In this document: piece by piece, positions 1 to 8,682 of the stretch
Position numbering within the stretch: position 1 is the first letter of the stretch
How the letters are laid out: each line of letters begins with the position of its first letter
NCBI GenBank assembly: GCA_016873755.1
Contig: VGWB01000016.1
Coordinates: forward strand, 1 to 33,166
Direction of reading: 5' to 3'
DNA from: Ignavibacteria bacterium
GTDB taxonomy: Bacteria > Bacteroidota > Ignavibacteria > UBA10030
Length of the DNA stretch: 33,166 nucleotides
Notes under the pieces: generated by a model
What the model was told of the DNA's origin: nothing
What the model saw: only the letters and a program-made list of their open reading frames with translations
Databases searched by the model: none
Made by a program: the position numbers and the translations under genes

Positions 1-1436
1 TAGATGTGGATATCACTCTGTTTTGAGAGGGAGAAGGATGCCCGTCTCCGTTCGTGATCTCCCACCCCTACGATCCGTGCAAGCACAGATTTGTCCTCAC
101 GTTCTTCGTATGCGCTCACGTCCTTCGGAGCAAATCCCTCACTCACGGCGTTCAGCGATATGCCCCAATGCTCAGGATCGAACGGCGGTGCTGCGTTCCA
201 GTCACGATAGGAATGTGATCCATCGGTAACGAAGTAGACAATGTAGCTTCCCTTGTCGAGATGGAGCACTGTGTTGACCATCCGGTTCTTCCGATCTCCG
301 CCCGCGTGCTCGGTTTCTCGGTACTCCATCGTCCAGATCTTCTTCCTGTTCTTCGCGTCGACGATCCATCCGTAGTCAAACATGTCGCCATCGCGCCCCT
401 CACCGAGAGCGTACACGCGCACGTCGGCTGGCTTGTGCAGCGTGAAGGCTTTTGATTGATATTCATCGTCTCTCAGACGTGTGAGATCGACGATCAAGTG
501 CTGATCGTGGACGCCCTCGTAGTCGAACGTTTTGACGAATCTCTTCATGGACTCATCCTTGACACGGATGGTGATCCCCCAAAACGCCGGATCGTACGGT
601 GGAGGCGCATTCCAGTCTCTGTAGGAATGAGAATCGTCGGTCACGAAGCATGCGGCGTATGTCCCGGCGGGAAGTGAAATCGTCTCAGCGACAACCCGGT
701 TCTTTTGCGCACCGCCCGCGTGCCGAGAGTTCCAATGGGTCATCTGCCAGACTTGTTTTCCGGTCTTGGTATCGATGATCCATCCGTAATCGTACGTCCC
801 ATCTTCGTTGGCCTCACCCAGTGCATAGAGGGTGAGATCCATCGGTCTTTCGAGAACAAAGCCCTGACGCACATAATCGTTATCCCAGAGACTGCTCAAC
901 GATACCAAAGCGCTCTTCCGCAGTTGTTCATGCCATTGATCAACACCTTCGTTCCCGACGCGTTGACCGGTTCCATAGATGGTCAAGCTCAGATCGCGGT
1001 GCTCGCGCCGACTCCGGCCGGGGTGAAAAATCCTGTCTCCCAGGAAGTCCAGGAGGTCACCAAAACTCTGCACTTTCTCCGACCATTCCGGAAAGGCGGA
1101 GAAATACACCTCGTACTCGCCCCTCGGGAGAACGACCCGGTCGTCATACTCCGCGAGGCCTCGGCTGTATCGGCGCTGGCTGGCGTTGCGTAATTTCCAG
1201 ACGACTTCGCGGGTCTGCTTGTTGAGAATCCACGCTGCCGTGTACAGCTCGCGCGCCTGGTCACTTGAACTGATGGCATGGATCGAGATCTCTCGCTCCT
1301 TGTCGAGCAGAAAGCCGTCTATTCTGATGTCATACGACGCAACGTTCTGGATGTCGGCCAGGACATTCTCCTGTGCGGCGGCCGGGCGAAAAGCGCCCAG
1401 AGCGAGAATTGACAGGGCAATCAAGGACAGCTTCAT
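1..1436 (-). CDS. Secreted tandem-repeat protein, 3' end beyond the left edge
   Basis: This frame is open on the minus strand from an ATG at 1436 to the window edge (478 codons, no stop), so the C-terminus is missing. GGAGG lies 6 bases upstream of the ATG and fixes the start. Residues 1-22 are a classic signal peptide (hydrophobic core, then PAAAQ). The mature part is built from repeats. Residues about 190-290 and 329-427 are clearly homologous: each has a G-F/F-x-L opening, YALGE, DYGWI-(I/V)-D, a W-x-M strand, HAGG with KNR, FVTD-x-SHSYRDWNA-x-PP and a closing WGI. A diverged copy lies at about 40-118 and a fourth begins at about 464. The repeats look like beta-sandwich modules, but I do not recognise a named family and assign no activity. 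The role is probably extracytoplasmic structure or binding. The neighbouring minus-strand gene is also an envelope protein. The rightward frames over this stretch are shadows. Confidence 0.82.
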   Translation of the reverse strand, partial: MKLSLIALSILALGAFRPAAAQENVLADIQNVASYDIRIDGFLLDKEREISIHAISSSDQARELYTAAWILNKQTREVVWKLRNASQRRYSRGLAEYDDRVVLPRGEYEVYFSAFPEWSEKVQSFGDLLDFLGDRIFHPGRSRREHRDLSLTIYGTGQRVGNEGVDQWHEQLRKSALVSLSSLWDNDYVRQGFVLERPMDLTLYALGEANEDGTYDYGWIIDTKTGKQVWQMTHWNSRHAGGAQKNRVVAETISLPAGTYAACFVTDDSHSYRDWNAPPPYDPAFWGITIRVKDESMKRFVKTFDYEGVHDQHLIVDLTRLRDDEYQSKAFTLHKPADVRVYALGEGRDGDMFDYGWIVDAKNRKKIWTMEYRETEHAGGDRKNRMVNTVLHLDKGSYIVYFVTDGSHSYRDWNAAPPFDPEHWGISLNAVSEGFAPKDVSAYEEREDKSVLARIVGVGDHERRRASFSLSKQSDIHI

Positions 1437-1663
1437 GGAACACCTCCGTATCAACCTCTCAGGCGGGAAAAGGGAATGGTTCTGGTAGTTCTACGGGGTA
1501 GAGAGGCTCTTTGTTACCGGGGGCGGTCTGTCGGCGGCCTGGTACGGAACCGAAGCATCGGGCTAACCGCCGGAATGGCAGGCTAGAGGGGAGTTTTCCC
1601 GACATAAGACATCCAGATCTCGCTGAATTACTGGCAAAATGGCGGGCCCCCAAATCTAAGCTC
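1437..1663. other. Intergenic gap between two leftward genes
   Basis: These 227 bases separate the stop of the outer-membrane barrel gene from the start of the repeat protein. Apart from the ribosome binding site of the leftward gene at its edge (CCTCC at 1442-1446 on the plus strand) I see only short GC-rich palindromes, no clear promoter and no T-run terminator. Confidence 0.4.
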
Positions 1664-2396
1664 TCAGAATCGAATGGCAATGCCGACTTGAATGCTGAGC
1701 AGATCTGTCGTCGATTTCTTGATGTCGTAAACCACGCGCCCGGCCTCTCGTCGGATGGATCCTTCCTTCAGATACTCTGCCTGTGCCCCGGCGAGGTAAC
1801 GGACTCTCAGGTCGATCAAGGCCTCCTGAAATCCAGTGTCAAAATCCTCCTCTGATCTTCGAAACACTACCACCTGAACTCCCCCCCCCGCCTCCGTAGC
1901 TGAAAGCAAAATCGTCAAGGTTGGTCGAGCTGGCAATCTCTTCGCCGTCTCCCCCCTCGTTCTCAATACTGGTTTTCGTGAAGAGGTAGTTGCCTCCCAC
2001 CGCCCCTTCGAGGTATGGGCGCAGCAAGCCGGTGTTCGGCTGCAAACGCAGGATCAAATGTCCGGTCACGAAGTTGTTTTGCGTTTCGACATCTACGGTC
2101 ACATCGGGAACTGTCGTGCTGAAGGGCTCTCGCCGGTGCTCGGTACCGTAGTTCATGAAGCCGAACTCGATGCCGAGAAGGTACGCGTAGGTTCTGGGCG
2201 CGAGGCCCACGAACGCAGCTCCTCCAATGCCGGCACGGTCTACATTTTCCTTGAATTCCCCCTGTGGAACGCCGATGAAGAGGTTTCCACCAGCCAGGAA
2301 GGACTGGCTCAAAGCAGTCTCCGTGCTTGCTATCATTGCCAGGAAGAGAGAGAACACGAACACCGTGCTCGCGGTGGTACAACAGATGAGCCTCAT
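1664..2396 (-). pseudogene. Outer-membrane beta-barrel protein, frame broken at a G9 run
   Basis: The N-terminal part starts at ATG 2396 with a strong signal peptide (residues 1-31, ending ETALSQ). It continues with alternating hydrophobic and polar strands typical of small 8-stranded OMP barrels (FLAGGNLFIGVP, GAAFVGLAP, FVTGHLILRLQPNTGLLRPYLEGAVGG split over several strands). At 1881-1889 a run of nine G on the coding strand shifts the frame. Removing one G joins SYGGGGG to VQVVVFRRSEEDF and runs on to a terminal strand ending in IAIRF and a stop at 1664, the usual C-terminal Phe of an OMP. The repaired protein would be about 243 residues. Without the repair the product ends in an unrelated tail at 1839. 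The cause could be a real mutation, a slippage-controlled switch or a homopolymer sequencing error. The family is inferred from architecture only. Upstream in-frame residues to about 2603 are not signal-like, so I prefer 2396. Confidence 0.72.
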
Positions 2397-2587
2397 GCCA
2401 ATTTGCCGCAATGGTTGAACAGGAAATCGGACGAAACGAGCTTCGAGTTGCTGAATCCCCAAGCCAATTAAGAGATTTTTTGAATGAAATGCAGGTGTCC
2501 CACCGCTGATGATGCAATGCGAGTCCGGAACGGGCGGAAAGAGAGCGTTTGCTGGGGATTTCGTCGCTGAAACGGCACCAATTTCGC

Positions 2588-2616
2588 TTGACATTCCCTG
2601 CAAAAAGTTTTATACT
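2588..2616 (+). promoter_or_regulatory. Sigma-70-type promoter, TTGACA-17-TATACT
   Basis: TTGACA is at 2588-2593 and TATACT at 2611-2616 with an exact 17-base spacer; transcription would start near 2623. It reads toward the TonB receptor module, whose start is 466 bases from the likely +1. The same box pair occurs upstream of the IclR gene at 26003-26031. Confidence 0.65.
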
Positions 2617-2834
2617 CATGCAGATAAAACCGGGTTTCGGTAATAAAACCCTCATTCCCTCAACAGCTCCATGCCGTTACAGCTTTCTTGCGCATCCAAG
2701 TGTCGAGAAGGCTCAAATCCGAATGCTGCAGTGTAGCGCTGGTTCGAACAACGACTGAGTGATAAGCGGGGTCTCAGGCCGCCGGCAATACTCAAGTTTC
2801 GACCACCATCACCGATTAGCCGCAACTCTTGTAG

Positions 2835-2844
2835 AAAGGAGGTG
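2835..2844 (+). other. Orphan Shine-Dalgarno-like AAAGGAGGTG
   Basis: This is a full anti-16S match, but no well-spaced start follows. GTG at 2842 overlaps it and opens a 24-codon frame that stops inside the inverted repeat at 2909; TTG at 2845 is too close. It may be chance, a leader-peptide signal or a remnant of a gene disrupted by the element downstream. Confidence 0.3.
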
Positions 2845-2881
2845 TTGGGACAGACAAAGTGCTACAGCGTGCTCGCGTTTC

Positions 2882-3025
2882 TCTCTAGAAGCTCGGTCGA
2901 AAAGTATTGCCACTAAGACACAAAGGCACAAAGTTCTTCAAAATGAAATCAAAACGAGAATTTTTCTTTGTGTCTTGGTGTCTTCGTGGCAAGTTTTGGG
3001 TTTTCGTCCGGGTCTCTAGAAGCTC
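2882..3025. repeat. 13-base direct repeats around the solo inverted-repeat element
   Basis: TCTCTAGAAGCTC occurs exactly at 2882-2894 and 3013-3025, on either side of the inverted repeat at 2909-2990. It could be a target-site duplication, or outer ends of a larger element, because the left flank and the reverse complement of the right flank also share a GAAAA stretch before GCCAC. Confidence 0.5.
2909..2990. repeat. Solo inverted-repeat element related to the GxxExxY-gene ends
   Basis: The left arm is 2909-2933 (begins GCCACTAAGACACAAAGGCA) and the right arm 2966-2990 (ends GTCTTCGTGGC). The arms are 25 bases, imperfectly complementary, with a 32-base AT-rich middle. The left arm matches 21 of 25 bases of the left end of the GxxExxY insert (9857-9881). 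It looks like a miniature, gene-less version of the same element. Confidence 0.75.
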
Positions 3026-3088
3026 TTCTGTTTTCGCCTGTCATTTTCTTAATCCACAGACATACTTTTCTATCCTAGGAGCAACATC

Positions 3089-6070
3089 ATGAGATACTCT
3101 TGGTGCACAGTTCTCCTGATTCTGACCTTGATAATCTGCCCGGGGTTGGTGTTTGCGGGGAACGGCAAGATCACCGGGGTTGCGAAAGACGCCTCGAGCG
3201 GTGAGCCCGTAGTTGGGGCCAATGTTATCATCGAGGGGACATTGATGGGTGCGGCAGCGGATGAGAACGGCGTCTACCTTATCTTGGCTGTTCCTCCCGG
3301 AACGTACAACGTTGTGGCCTCGGCCGTTGGGTATGCTCGCTCGGTGATACGCGGTGTGCGGGTGGGGTCAGATCAGACCGTTACTCTTGACATTGCTATG
3401 CAGGCCGAAGCCGTAGGCATGCAGGAGGTAGTAGTCGAAGCCGAGCGGAGGCTTGTTGACAACACCCTCACCTCAACGCGGACCGTGGTTGCCAGCAACG
3501 AACTGAACAATAATCTTCCTGTCCTTTCGGTTCAAGAGCTCCTGAACACGACCGCGAGCATTTTCCGGGGGCGGATACGTGGTAGCCAGCTACAGGAGAC
3601 AAGAACGATTCTGGACGGAGTCGACGTCACCGACCAGTTTGGAAATACCGACTATGTTGGGACGGGAGATATCAGTCCCGCACAGCGATATAACCGCGTG
3701 ACGAAGCCGTATGAAGCGAAGGGAAGGGTGGTCGACCTCAACAGTTCCGGCTTGTCGGAGCTCAATGTCGTTGCGGGTGCCGCAAATGCTGAGTATGTTG
3801 CAGCGTCTGCAGGTCTCTACAGCGCAAGCTTACGAGAAGGAAGAGGAGATTGGACCGGCCGGGTATTTGTCCGAGCGGGCGGTGGAGACTTCAAGCGATT
3901 CATGAAGGGACCCGGATATTTTGGTCCCGAGTTCTACCCCGCTACGGATACAGCAAAGTATTTCACAAACAAGCGAACGCTTGCGGCAGCGAACAACGTG
4001 AAAGCAACCCGTTACATCTGGACGCCGGGTAAGTATGAGATAGGTGAAAAGCCAACAATCGATGCGGAGGTTGCGCTGGGCGGATCGGTCGTCGAGGACT
4101 TTGGCCTCTTCTTTACGGGAAGGCTTTTCGACACGCATGGGTTCATGCCCAACGAATTCTCGCGTGAAGCAAATCTTACGCTGAAGGCCAACTATGATTT
4201 CACGAAGAGCATGAAGCTTGTCTTCACCGGCGTGCTTCTGGATCGGGGGCAGCTCTTTGGCTGGAAAAACCGACAATACAGTGATGCCTCGCGGTATTTT
4301 CTTGAGGGCGTGCCTGTGAACGACGGATACTCTGGCGTAGCGAGCGCGAAGTTCACCCATTTTCTCTCGCCCGAAACCTTCTACGAGGTTCAAGTGAGCC
4401 ACATCAAGAAATCTGGCCGAATAGGGTTCCTCGACACCTTCACTGACAAGAATGGTGATGGAATCCCCGATACCTATGATCAGACGAAAGGCTCAGCAGA
4501 TTTCCTCGTTCTCGGATTCGATACGGCCAAGGTCAATCGCTACATAGGAAGGGTCGGGTCGGGACGCTTCTTCAACAACAACAATGATGATACACAAGGG
4601 ATCGATCCAACGATTACCAACATCGTCGGCAACGGTCAGGTGCTGGCAAATCCGACCTACTATTATGAGAACCTTCAGACAAGCGTAACAACGCTGAAGG
4701 CAGATTTCACAAGTCAGGTCACGCTCAACCATCAGTTGCGTGCAGGAGCGCAGGTTCGGCTCCACAGCGTAAACCAGGACCGCCGCTCGACGGTTATCTC
4801 TCCAACAGACGTCGATCCGGCAGTTGGCGTGCTGCTTGAACAGTACGACAGGAAACCGAAGGAAGTTGGAGCATATGTTCAAGACAGAATCGAATTTGCC
4901 GGCCTTATTGTCAACGTAGGTGCAAGACTAGACGGTATCGACTTCGATGCCGCCGAGTTTGTGAACTTCTTCACGCCCTACGTTAATCCCGCGACAGGGT
5001 CATTCAGCACCGGCCCGCGTGGGGGATTCATGACATATCGAGGCGACAAAGTGAAGATGAAGTGGTTCTTCTCACCGCGCATCGGTGTCAGTCATCCAAT
5101 CACGGAGAATGCCACGATGTATTTCTCGTTCTCCCGATCGAGCCAGCCATTGCCGTTCTCCCAGATCTACACGGGCTACAGCAATGTCAACAACCCGTCG
5201 CTTCCGAACCAGATGCGCGTAAATCAAGATCCCTACAAGTCCACAAACTATGAATTCGGGGCAACATGGGAATTCCTCCCGCGCGTCTCCCTGAATGCCA
5301 ACGCATATTTTCGGGAAGTTGAGAATTTCCAGCGATATGCCTACACGCTTTCGGGGCTGAGCGGGCAAGCTGTAACGACATACAACGTTGCGTTCAATTC
5401 CGGCTATGCGGACGCGCGAGGTGTTGAGGTGACACTTAACTTGGGTCAGTACTCCTTCGAAGATCTCGTGAAAGCGACGGGGCGTGTGAACTATGCCTGG
5501 AGTGTTATTAAAGCGCCCGCAGGGGGTCCGGCACCGAACAAGACGTCGTTCTCTAGAACCACAGCGGATAGTGTATTTACCCAACTTCCCTTCAGTGACG
5601 CAAAGAACTTCAAACAGTATCTTATTAACGTAGGTGGTGGAGGTTCTGCGCTCGGAGCCGGCTTCGACCGCACGCATCGGTTAGGATACGCCCTTTCGTT
5701 GGAGTTCCCGTATCAGGTTCTTCTCAATGTTGTCGGGACCTACGCAAGCGGCTTCTTGTATACAAATCCAACCGTGGATAACCGAACTGCGCGTCAGCTC
5801 GAGACTGCTCCGGCCAACAGCGTGCTTGATGTGCGACTCGAGAAGGCCTTTGTCTTCAGTGGCAAGCGTATAGGCGTCTTCATGGACGTGAAGAATGTCT
5901 TCAACAAGCAGAACATTCTGGCGTATGCGACGTTCACTGGTGTAAGCCAGCTGAAGTTCCATAATACTGGCGACCCCACTGGGGAATACAGCAGGGCGAT
6001 TCTCGAGGAAGGTACAAGCGTCTATGACATGCCTCGGCAAGTCTATGTTGGAGCGTACTTTGAGTTCTAG
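3089..6070 (+). CDS. TonB-dependent outer-membrane receptor with carboxypeptidase-regulatory-like domain
   Basis: This 993-residue protein is an outer-membrane gated channel of the TonB-dependent type. Residues 1-24 are a signal peptide (cleavage near VFAG). Residues about 26-108 form the CarboxypepD_reg-like beta-sandwich (KITGVAKDASSGEPVVGANV, GTLMGAAADENGVY, VPPGTYNVVASAVGY). A plug-like domain follows at about 125-250 with the typical TILDGVDVTD segment. The remaining residues are long alternating barrel strands, and the chain ends VYVGAYFEF with the C-terminal Phe of outer-membrane barrels. AGGAG 8 bases upstream supports the ATG. No SusD gene follows. Instead a secreted protein and a PorV-like protein come next, so this is not a standard SusCD pair, and the substrate is unknown. 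A strong promoter lies 466 bases upstream of the start. Confidence 0.9.
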   Translation: MRYSWCTVLLILTLIICPGLVFAGNGKITGVAKDASSGEPVVGANVIIEGTLMGAAADENGVYLILAVPPGTYNVVASAVGYARSVIRGVRVGSDQTVTLDIAMQAEAVGMQEVVVEAERRLVDNTLTSTRTVVASNELNNNLPVLSVQELLNTTASIFRGRIRGSQLQETRTILDGVDVTDQFGNTDYVGTGDISPAQRYNRVTKPYEAKGRVVDLNSSGLSELNVVAGAANAEYVAASAGLYSASLREGRGDWTGRVFVRAGGGDFKRFMKGPGYFGPEFYPATDTAKYFTNKRTLAAANNVKATRYIWTPGKYEIGEKPTIDAEVALGGSVVEDFGLFFTGRLFDTHGFMPNEFSREANLTLKANYDFTKSMKLVFTGVLLDRGQLFGWKNRQYSDASRYFLEGVPVNDGYSGVASAKFTHFLSPETFYEVQVSHIKKSGRIGFLDTFTDKNGDGIPDTYDQTKGSADFLVLGFDTAKVNRYIGRVGSGRFFNNNNDDTQGIDPTITNIVGNGQVLANPTYYYENLQTSVTTLKADFTSQVTLNHQLRAGAQVRLHSVNQDRRSTVISPTDVDPAVGVLLEQYDRKPKEVGAYVQDRIEFAGLIVNVGARLDGIDFDAAEFVNFFTPYVNPATGSFSTGPRGGFMTYRGDKVKMKWFFSPRIGVSHPITENATMYFSFSRSSQPLPFSQIYTGYSNVNNPSLPNQMRVNQDPYKSTNYEFGATWEFLPRVSLNANAYFREVENFQRYAYTLSGLSGQAVTTYNVAFNSGYADARGVEVTLNLGQYSFEDLVKATGRVNYAWSVIKAPAGGPAPNKTSFSRTTADSVFTQLPFSDAKNFKQYLINVGGGGSALGAGFDRTHRLGYALSLEFPYQVLLNVVGTYASGFLYTNPTVDNRTARQLETAPANSVLDVRLEKAFVFSGKRIGVFMDVKNVFNKQNILAYATFTGVSQLKFHNTGDPTGEYSRAILEEGTSVYDMPRQVYVGAYFEF

Positions 6071-6107
6071 CTAGCAAAGTGTCAGCCAAATCTAAGGAGA
6101 TTATATC

Positions 6108-8669
6108 ATGGTTTACAGAAAGCTAACTCAAGCGCTTGTCGCTTTTGGTCTGATGCTCTTGCTTGCCTCGGCAACGTATGGTCAGACTGAAACGCGGCAA
6201 GGCTCTTCACCTGCCAGCAGCGGCGTTTTCGCGGCGGGTGATTACTGGGATGGATTCACACCGGATAACCTCACCCCCTATACGGCAAACCGATGGTGGC
6301 GTGAGACAGCCGGTGCTGACGCGCTCAATAATCACACCTTCGTGCATATGGGGAACCAGGACCGCCTCTGGAACGTGCCAACCACGATGTGGCCCGGTGG
6401 CTGGAACTATAGTCAGTACTGGTCGCACAATATGCGGATCGTGGAGTTCAATCCTGATCCAAATTTCTTTCCCACATCGCCCCACAGCAGTGCCAACAAA
6501 GCTAATTACTCCTTCGGCACTTTTGGTTCGAAGCTGGCTGGGGTCAACGATCCAAGCAGAAACTACGTGCGCTTGACGAAATGGGTTGATGAAAACAAGC
6601 GTACGCAGGTCATCTATGAAGCAGGCTTTCCGACGACCCTCGGAATAGATGTGAAAATCGTTGCTCGCCAGTTCACGTGCAACTGGTCGAATCTCAATGA
6701 TTTCATAATCATGGAGGTTACGCTTACCAACAAAGGCACCCTTGATGTCAACAAGGATGGCGTGCCGGAAAAAACCGGTAACAAGATCAATGCGCTATGC
6801 TTGGGATGGCAAGGTACGCCGAGTATCAGTCACTACTTTACAACTACGGGAGGTCGCGGAAACGATTTCAACGTGGGGCGCAATACCGGTTACGTCGGTG
6901 ATCCCGATCCTGATGGCGCTCCCTGGGATATGGTTGTATCGTTTCCGGGGGTTGACCCGACCCGCGTGAAGCCAGACCGAACAGTTGATGCCGGCAGGAG
7001 CAACATGGGTGTCAACGGTGCGCAGGTGCTGAAATCATACACCGACGTGTGGACGTTCAACTCGTTCCTCGCAGTAAAGCAGGGAACGGCGAGCCCCAGC
7101 AACGCTGACAAAACAACCATCTTTGGCACGCACCCGATCGGTACCGGTGCGCAAAGAGGATGGTATCATACAGTTATGCAGGGGAACGGCATTGGTGGCT
7201 TTGGGGCTGACGCTCCTCCGACTTCAAGCACTCCTGAAGGGCTGCACAAGATCTATACGGGAGCGTGGTATCAGAACGGGGGGAAGGACAATAACGCTGC
7301 AAACCAGAATTTCAACCCCAACCCGAACTTCTTCGCAAGCGGCACAGCAGGCAATCCTCTGACGTTCGTGCCGAAAACCACAGGTGCTACACGTCCAAAC
7401 GGTGACAAGAAGCTGTATTCTGAGGAAGTTGGCGTGGCTGCATTCAGCCAGGGTCCCTGGGAAGATGGTAAGGCCGATGCAACTACGAACTATCCAACCG
7501 GGTATGGGAAATGGACAAAGGGCTTTGTGTTCGAGCACACCTATGGCGGTGACATCATGAATGCGGTGGGACCGTTCTCGCTCGGTGTAGACGAGTCCAT
7601 CACCGTTGTATGGGTCCAGGGTGGTGGGTACAGGCTGGAAGGCGTTCAGCGCGCTCTGTACACGGCTCGGTGGGCATACCAGAATGCGTGGGGCGCTGCG
7701 CCGGGTGGTTACAACGAGGCTGTTCTGCCGATACCGCCTCCTGCGCCGGTAATCTCTGTAAGTGGTGCACCCTCGGGGAAAACGCTGATTCGGTGGGATG
7801 GACGTGCCGAGACCGATCCACTTTTCAAGGGTTACAAGATCTGGCGCGCACAGCCATTTCCGAAGTTCAAAATGATTGACGGCGGAATGCGCGGGATGGA
7901 TCGGTACCAGGAGCAAATGGATCTCGGGGAAACCAAAGCAGCGTTTTTGAAACCCGTGAATCCGAAATTTGACGCGTTCTCTGAAGTCCAGACTCTTATG
8001 CAGGCAGATTCGTATGGCCCTTACCGGCTTGTGAAGGTGATACCCCAAGCACAACTGTCCCAATATGCAAGTGCGAGCGGTGCGTTCAAGTACGCCTATG
8101 AGGACAAGGATGATGACGTGCTTCAGGGCTTCACGTACTTTTACTATATCTCTGCCTACAAAGAAGGGACTTTCACTGGGCCTGGCGGCACAACAACGAC
8201 GAGGTTAGAATCCCACAAGGTCAACGTCAATGGTCGCAGTGGACTGTGGATGGGCACGTATCCATTCGCCAACAGTCCACTGAATGCCTTCCTCCCAAAG
8301 GATCTTGCTTCTCAGAGACTCCTCGGTGCAGCCTTCGTGCTTGCGCCTGACGTGCCCAAGGCGTCGGATATTGCCTCGGGGGCAGTGAAGATCTTTGTGA
8401 AGCCCAATCCCTACAAACGAACCGCCCTCTTTGACGTTGGGCTTGAACACAAGGTGGCGTTCAACAACATTCCGGATAATTCCAAGATCACGATTTTGGA
8501 TGTAGCTGGGCAAATCGTCTTCCAGCAGACCATTCAGAATCCGACGAATGGAACGTTCTTCTGGGATCTCTTCTCGAAGGACGGCATGGAGGTTGCCAAC
8601 GGACTGTACATCTACATTGTTGAGTATCCGGGTGGCATGGAACGCAACTATCTGGCAATCATGAGATAG
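6108..8669 (+). CDS. Large secreted protein with Fn3-like region and C-terminal FlgD-like/T9SS-type sorting domain
   Basis: The 853-residue protein has a signal peptide (residues 1-26, LLLASATYGQ) and an AAGGAGA ribosome binding site. Residues about 30-530 are rich in aromatic residues, Gly and Asn, with no family I recognise. A Pro-rich hinge (PIPPPAP) near 545 leads into a fibronectin-III-like stretch (TLIRWDG, KGYKIWRAQ). The last 90 residues (KPNPYKRTALFDV, ITILDVAGQIV, FFWDLFSKDGMEVANGLYIYIVE) match the FlgD-Ig-like/type IX secretion C-terminal domain used to pass and anchor proteins at the cell surface in this phylum. It sits 37 bases behind the TonB receptor and 13 bases before the PorV-like gene, so the three are probably co-transcribed and act together at the surface. 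Enzymatic activity cannot be inferred. Confidence 0.83.
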   Translation: MVYRKLTQALVAFGLMLLLASATYGQTETRQGSSPASSGVFAAGDYWDGFTPDNLTPYTANRWWRETAGADALNNHTFVHMGNQDRLWNVPTTMWPGGWNYSQYWSHNMRIVEFNPDPNFFPTSPHSSANKANYSFGTFGSKLAGVNDPSRNYVRLTKWVDENKRTQVIYEAGFPTTLGIDVKIVARQFTCNWSNLNDFIIMEVTLTNKGTLDVNKDGVPEKTGNKINALCLGWQGTPSISHYFTTTGGRGNDFNVGRNTGYVGDPDPDGAPWDMVVSFPGVDPTRVKPDRTVDAGRSNMGVNGAQVLKSYTDVWTFNSFLAVKQGTASPSNADKTTIFGTHPIGTGAQRGWYHTVMQGNGIGGFGADAPPTSSTPEGLHKIYTGAWYQNGGKDNNAANQNFNPNPNFFASGTAGNPLTFVPKTTGATRPNGDKKLYSEEVGVAAFSQGPWEDGKADATTNYPTGYGKWTKGFVFEHTYGGDIMNAVGPFSLGVDESITVVWVQGGGYRLEGVQRALYTARWAYQNAWGAAPGGYNEAVLPIPPPAPVISVSGAPSGKTLIRWDGRAETDPLFKGYKIWRAQPFPKFKMIDGGMRGMDRYQEQMDLGETKAAFLKPVNPKFDAFSEVQTLMQADSYGPYRLVKVIPQAQLSQYASASGAFKYAYEDKDDDVLQGFTYFYYISAYKEGTFTGPGGTTTTRLESHKVNVNGRSGLWMGTYPFANSPLNAFLPKDLASQRLLGAAFVLAPDVPKASDIASGAVKIFVKPNPYKRTALFDVGLEHKVAFNNIPDNSKITILDVAGQIVFQQTIQNPTNGTFFWDLFSKDGMEVANGLYIYIVEYPGGMERNYLAIMR

Positions 8670-8682
8670 GAGGAAAACAACC

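Larger units (their letters stand above)
2397..3088. other. Long intergenic region between divergent genes
   Basis: This 692-base stretch separates the leftward barrel gene from the rightward TonB receptor. It holds a consensus promoter reading right at 2588-2616, an orphan perfect Shine-Dalgarno-like sequence AAAGGAGGTG at 2835-2844 and a solo inverted-repeat element at 2909-2990 lying between 13-base direct repeats. Open frames in it are short, lack signal-like or family-like sequence and overlap these elements, so I call no gene here. If the promoter serves the receptor, its leader would be about 460 bases. Confidence 0.5.

Noticed and set aside
456-1193. Rightward open frames over the first 1.4 kb
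   Set aside because: The minus-strand frame across this region is continuous for 478 codons, starts with a ribosome binding site and signal peptide and contains homologous repeats, so the rightward frames are shadows.
1963-2655. 230-codon minus-strand frame overlapping the OMP gene
   Set aside because: It is out of frame with the signal-peptide/barrel sequence and reads as Arg/His-rich noise; the overlapping frame from 2396 has a real signal peptide and barrel strands.
2835-2910. A 24-codon leader peptide after AAAGGAGGTG
   Set aside because: The GTG start overlaps the Shine-Dalgarno-like bases and the peptide stops inside a mobile repeat; there is no support for translation.
2909-2990. Possible CRISPR or tandem array because of repeated CACAAAG-like units
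   Set aside because: There are only two arms in inverted orientation with a short centre, no regular spacers and no cas genes; it is an inverted-repeat element.
7224-8063. 279-codon open frame on the minus strand
   Set aside because: It is antisense to the large secreted protein, rich in Arg, Cys and His in a way typical of shadow frames, and has no start signals.
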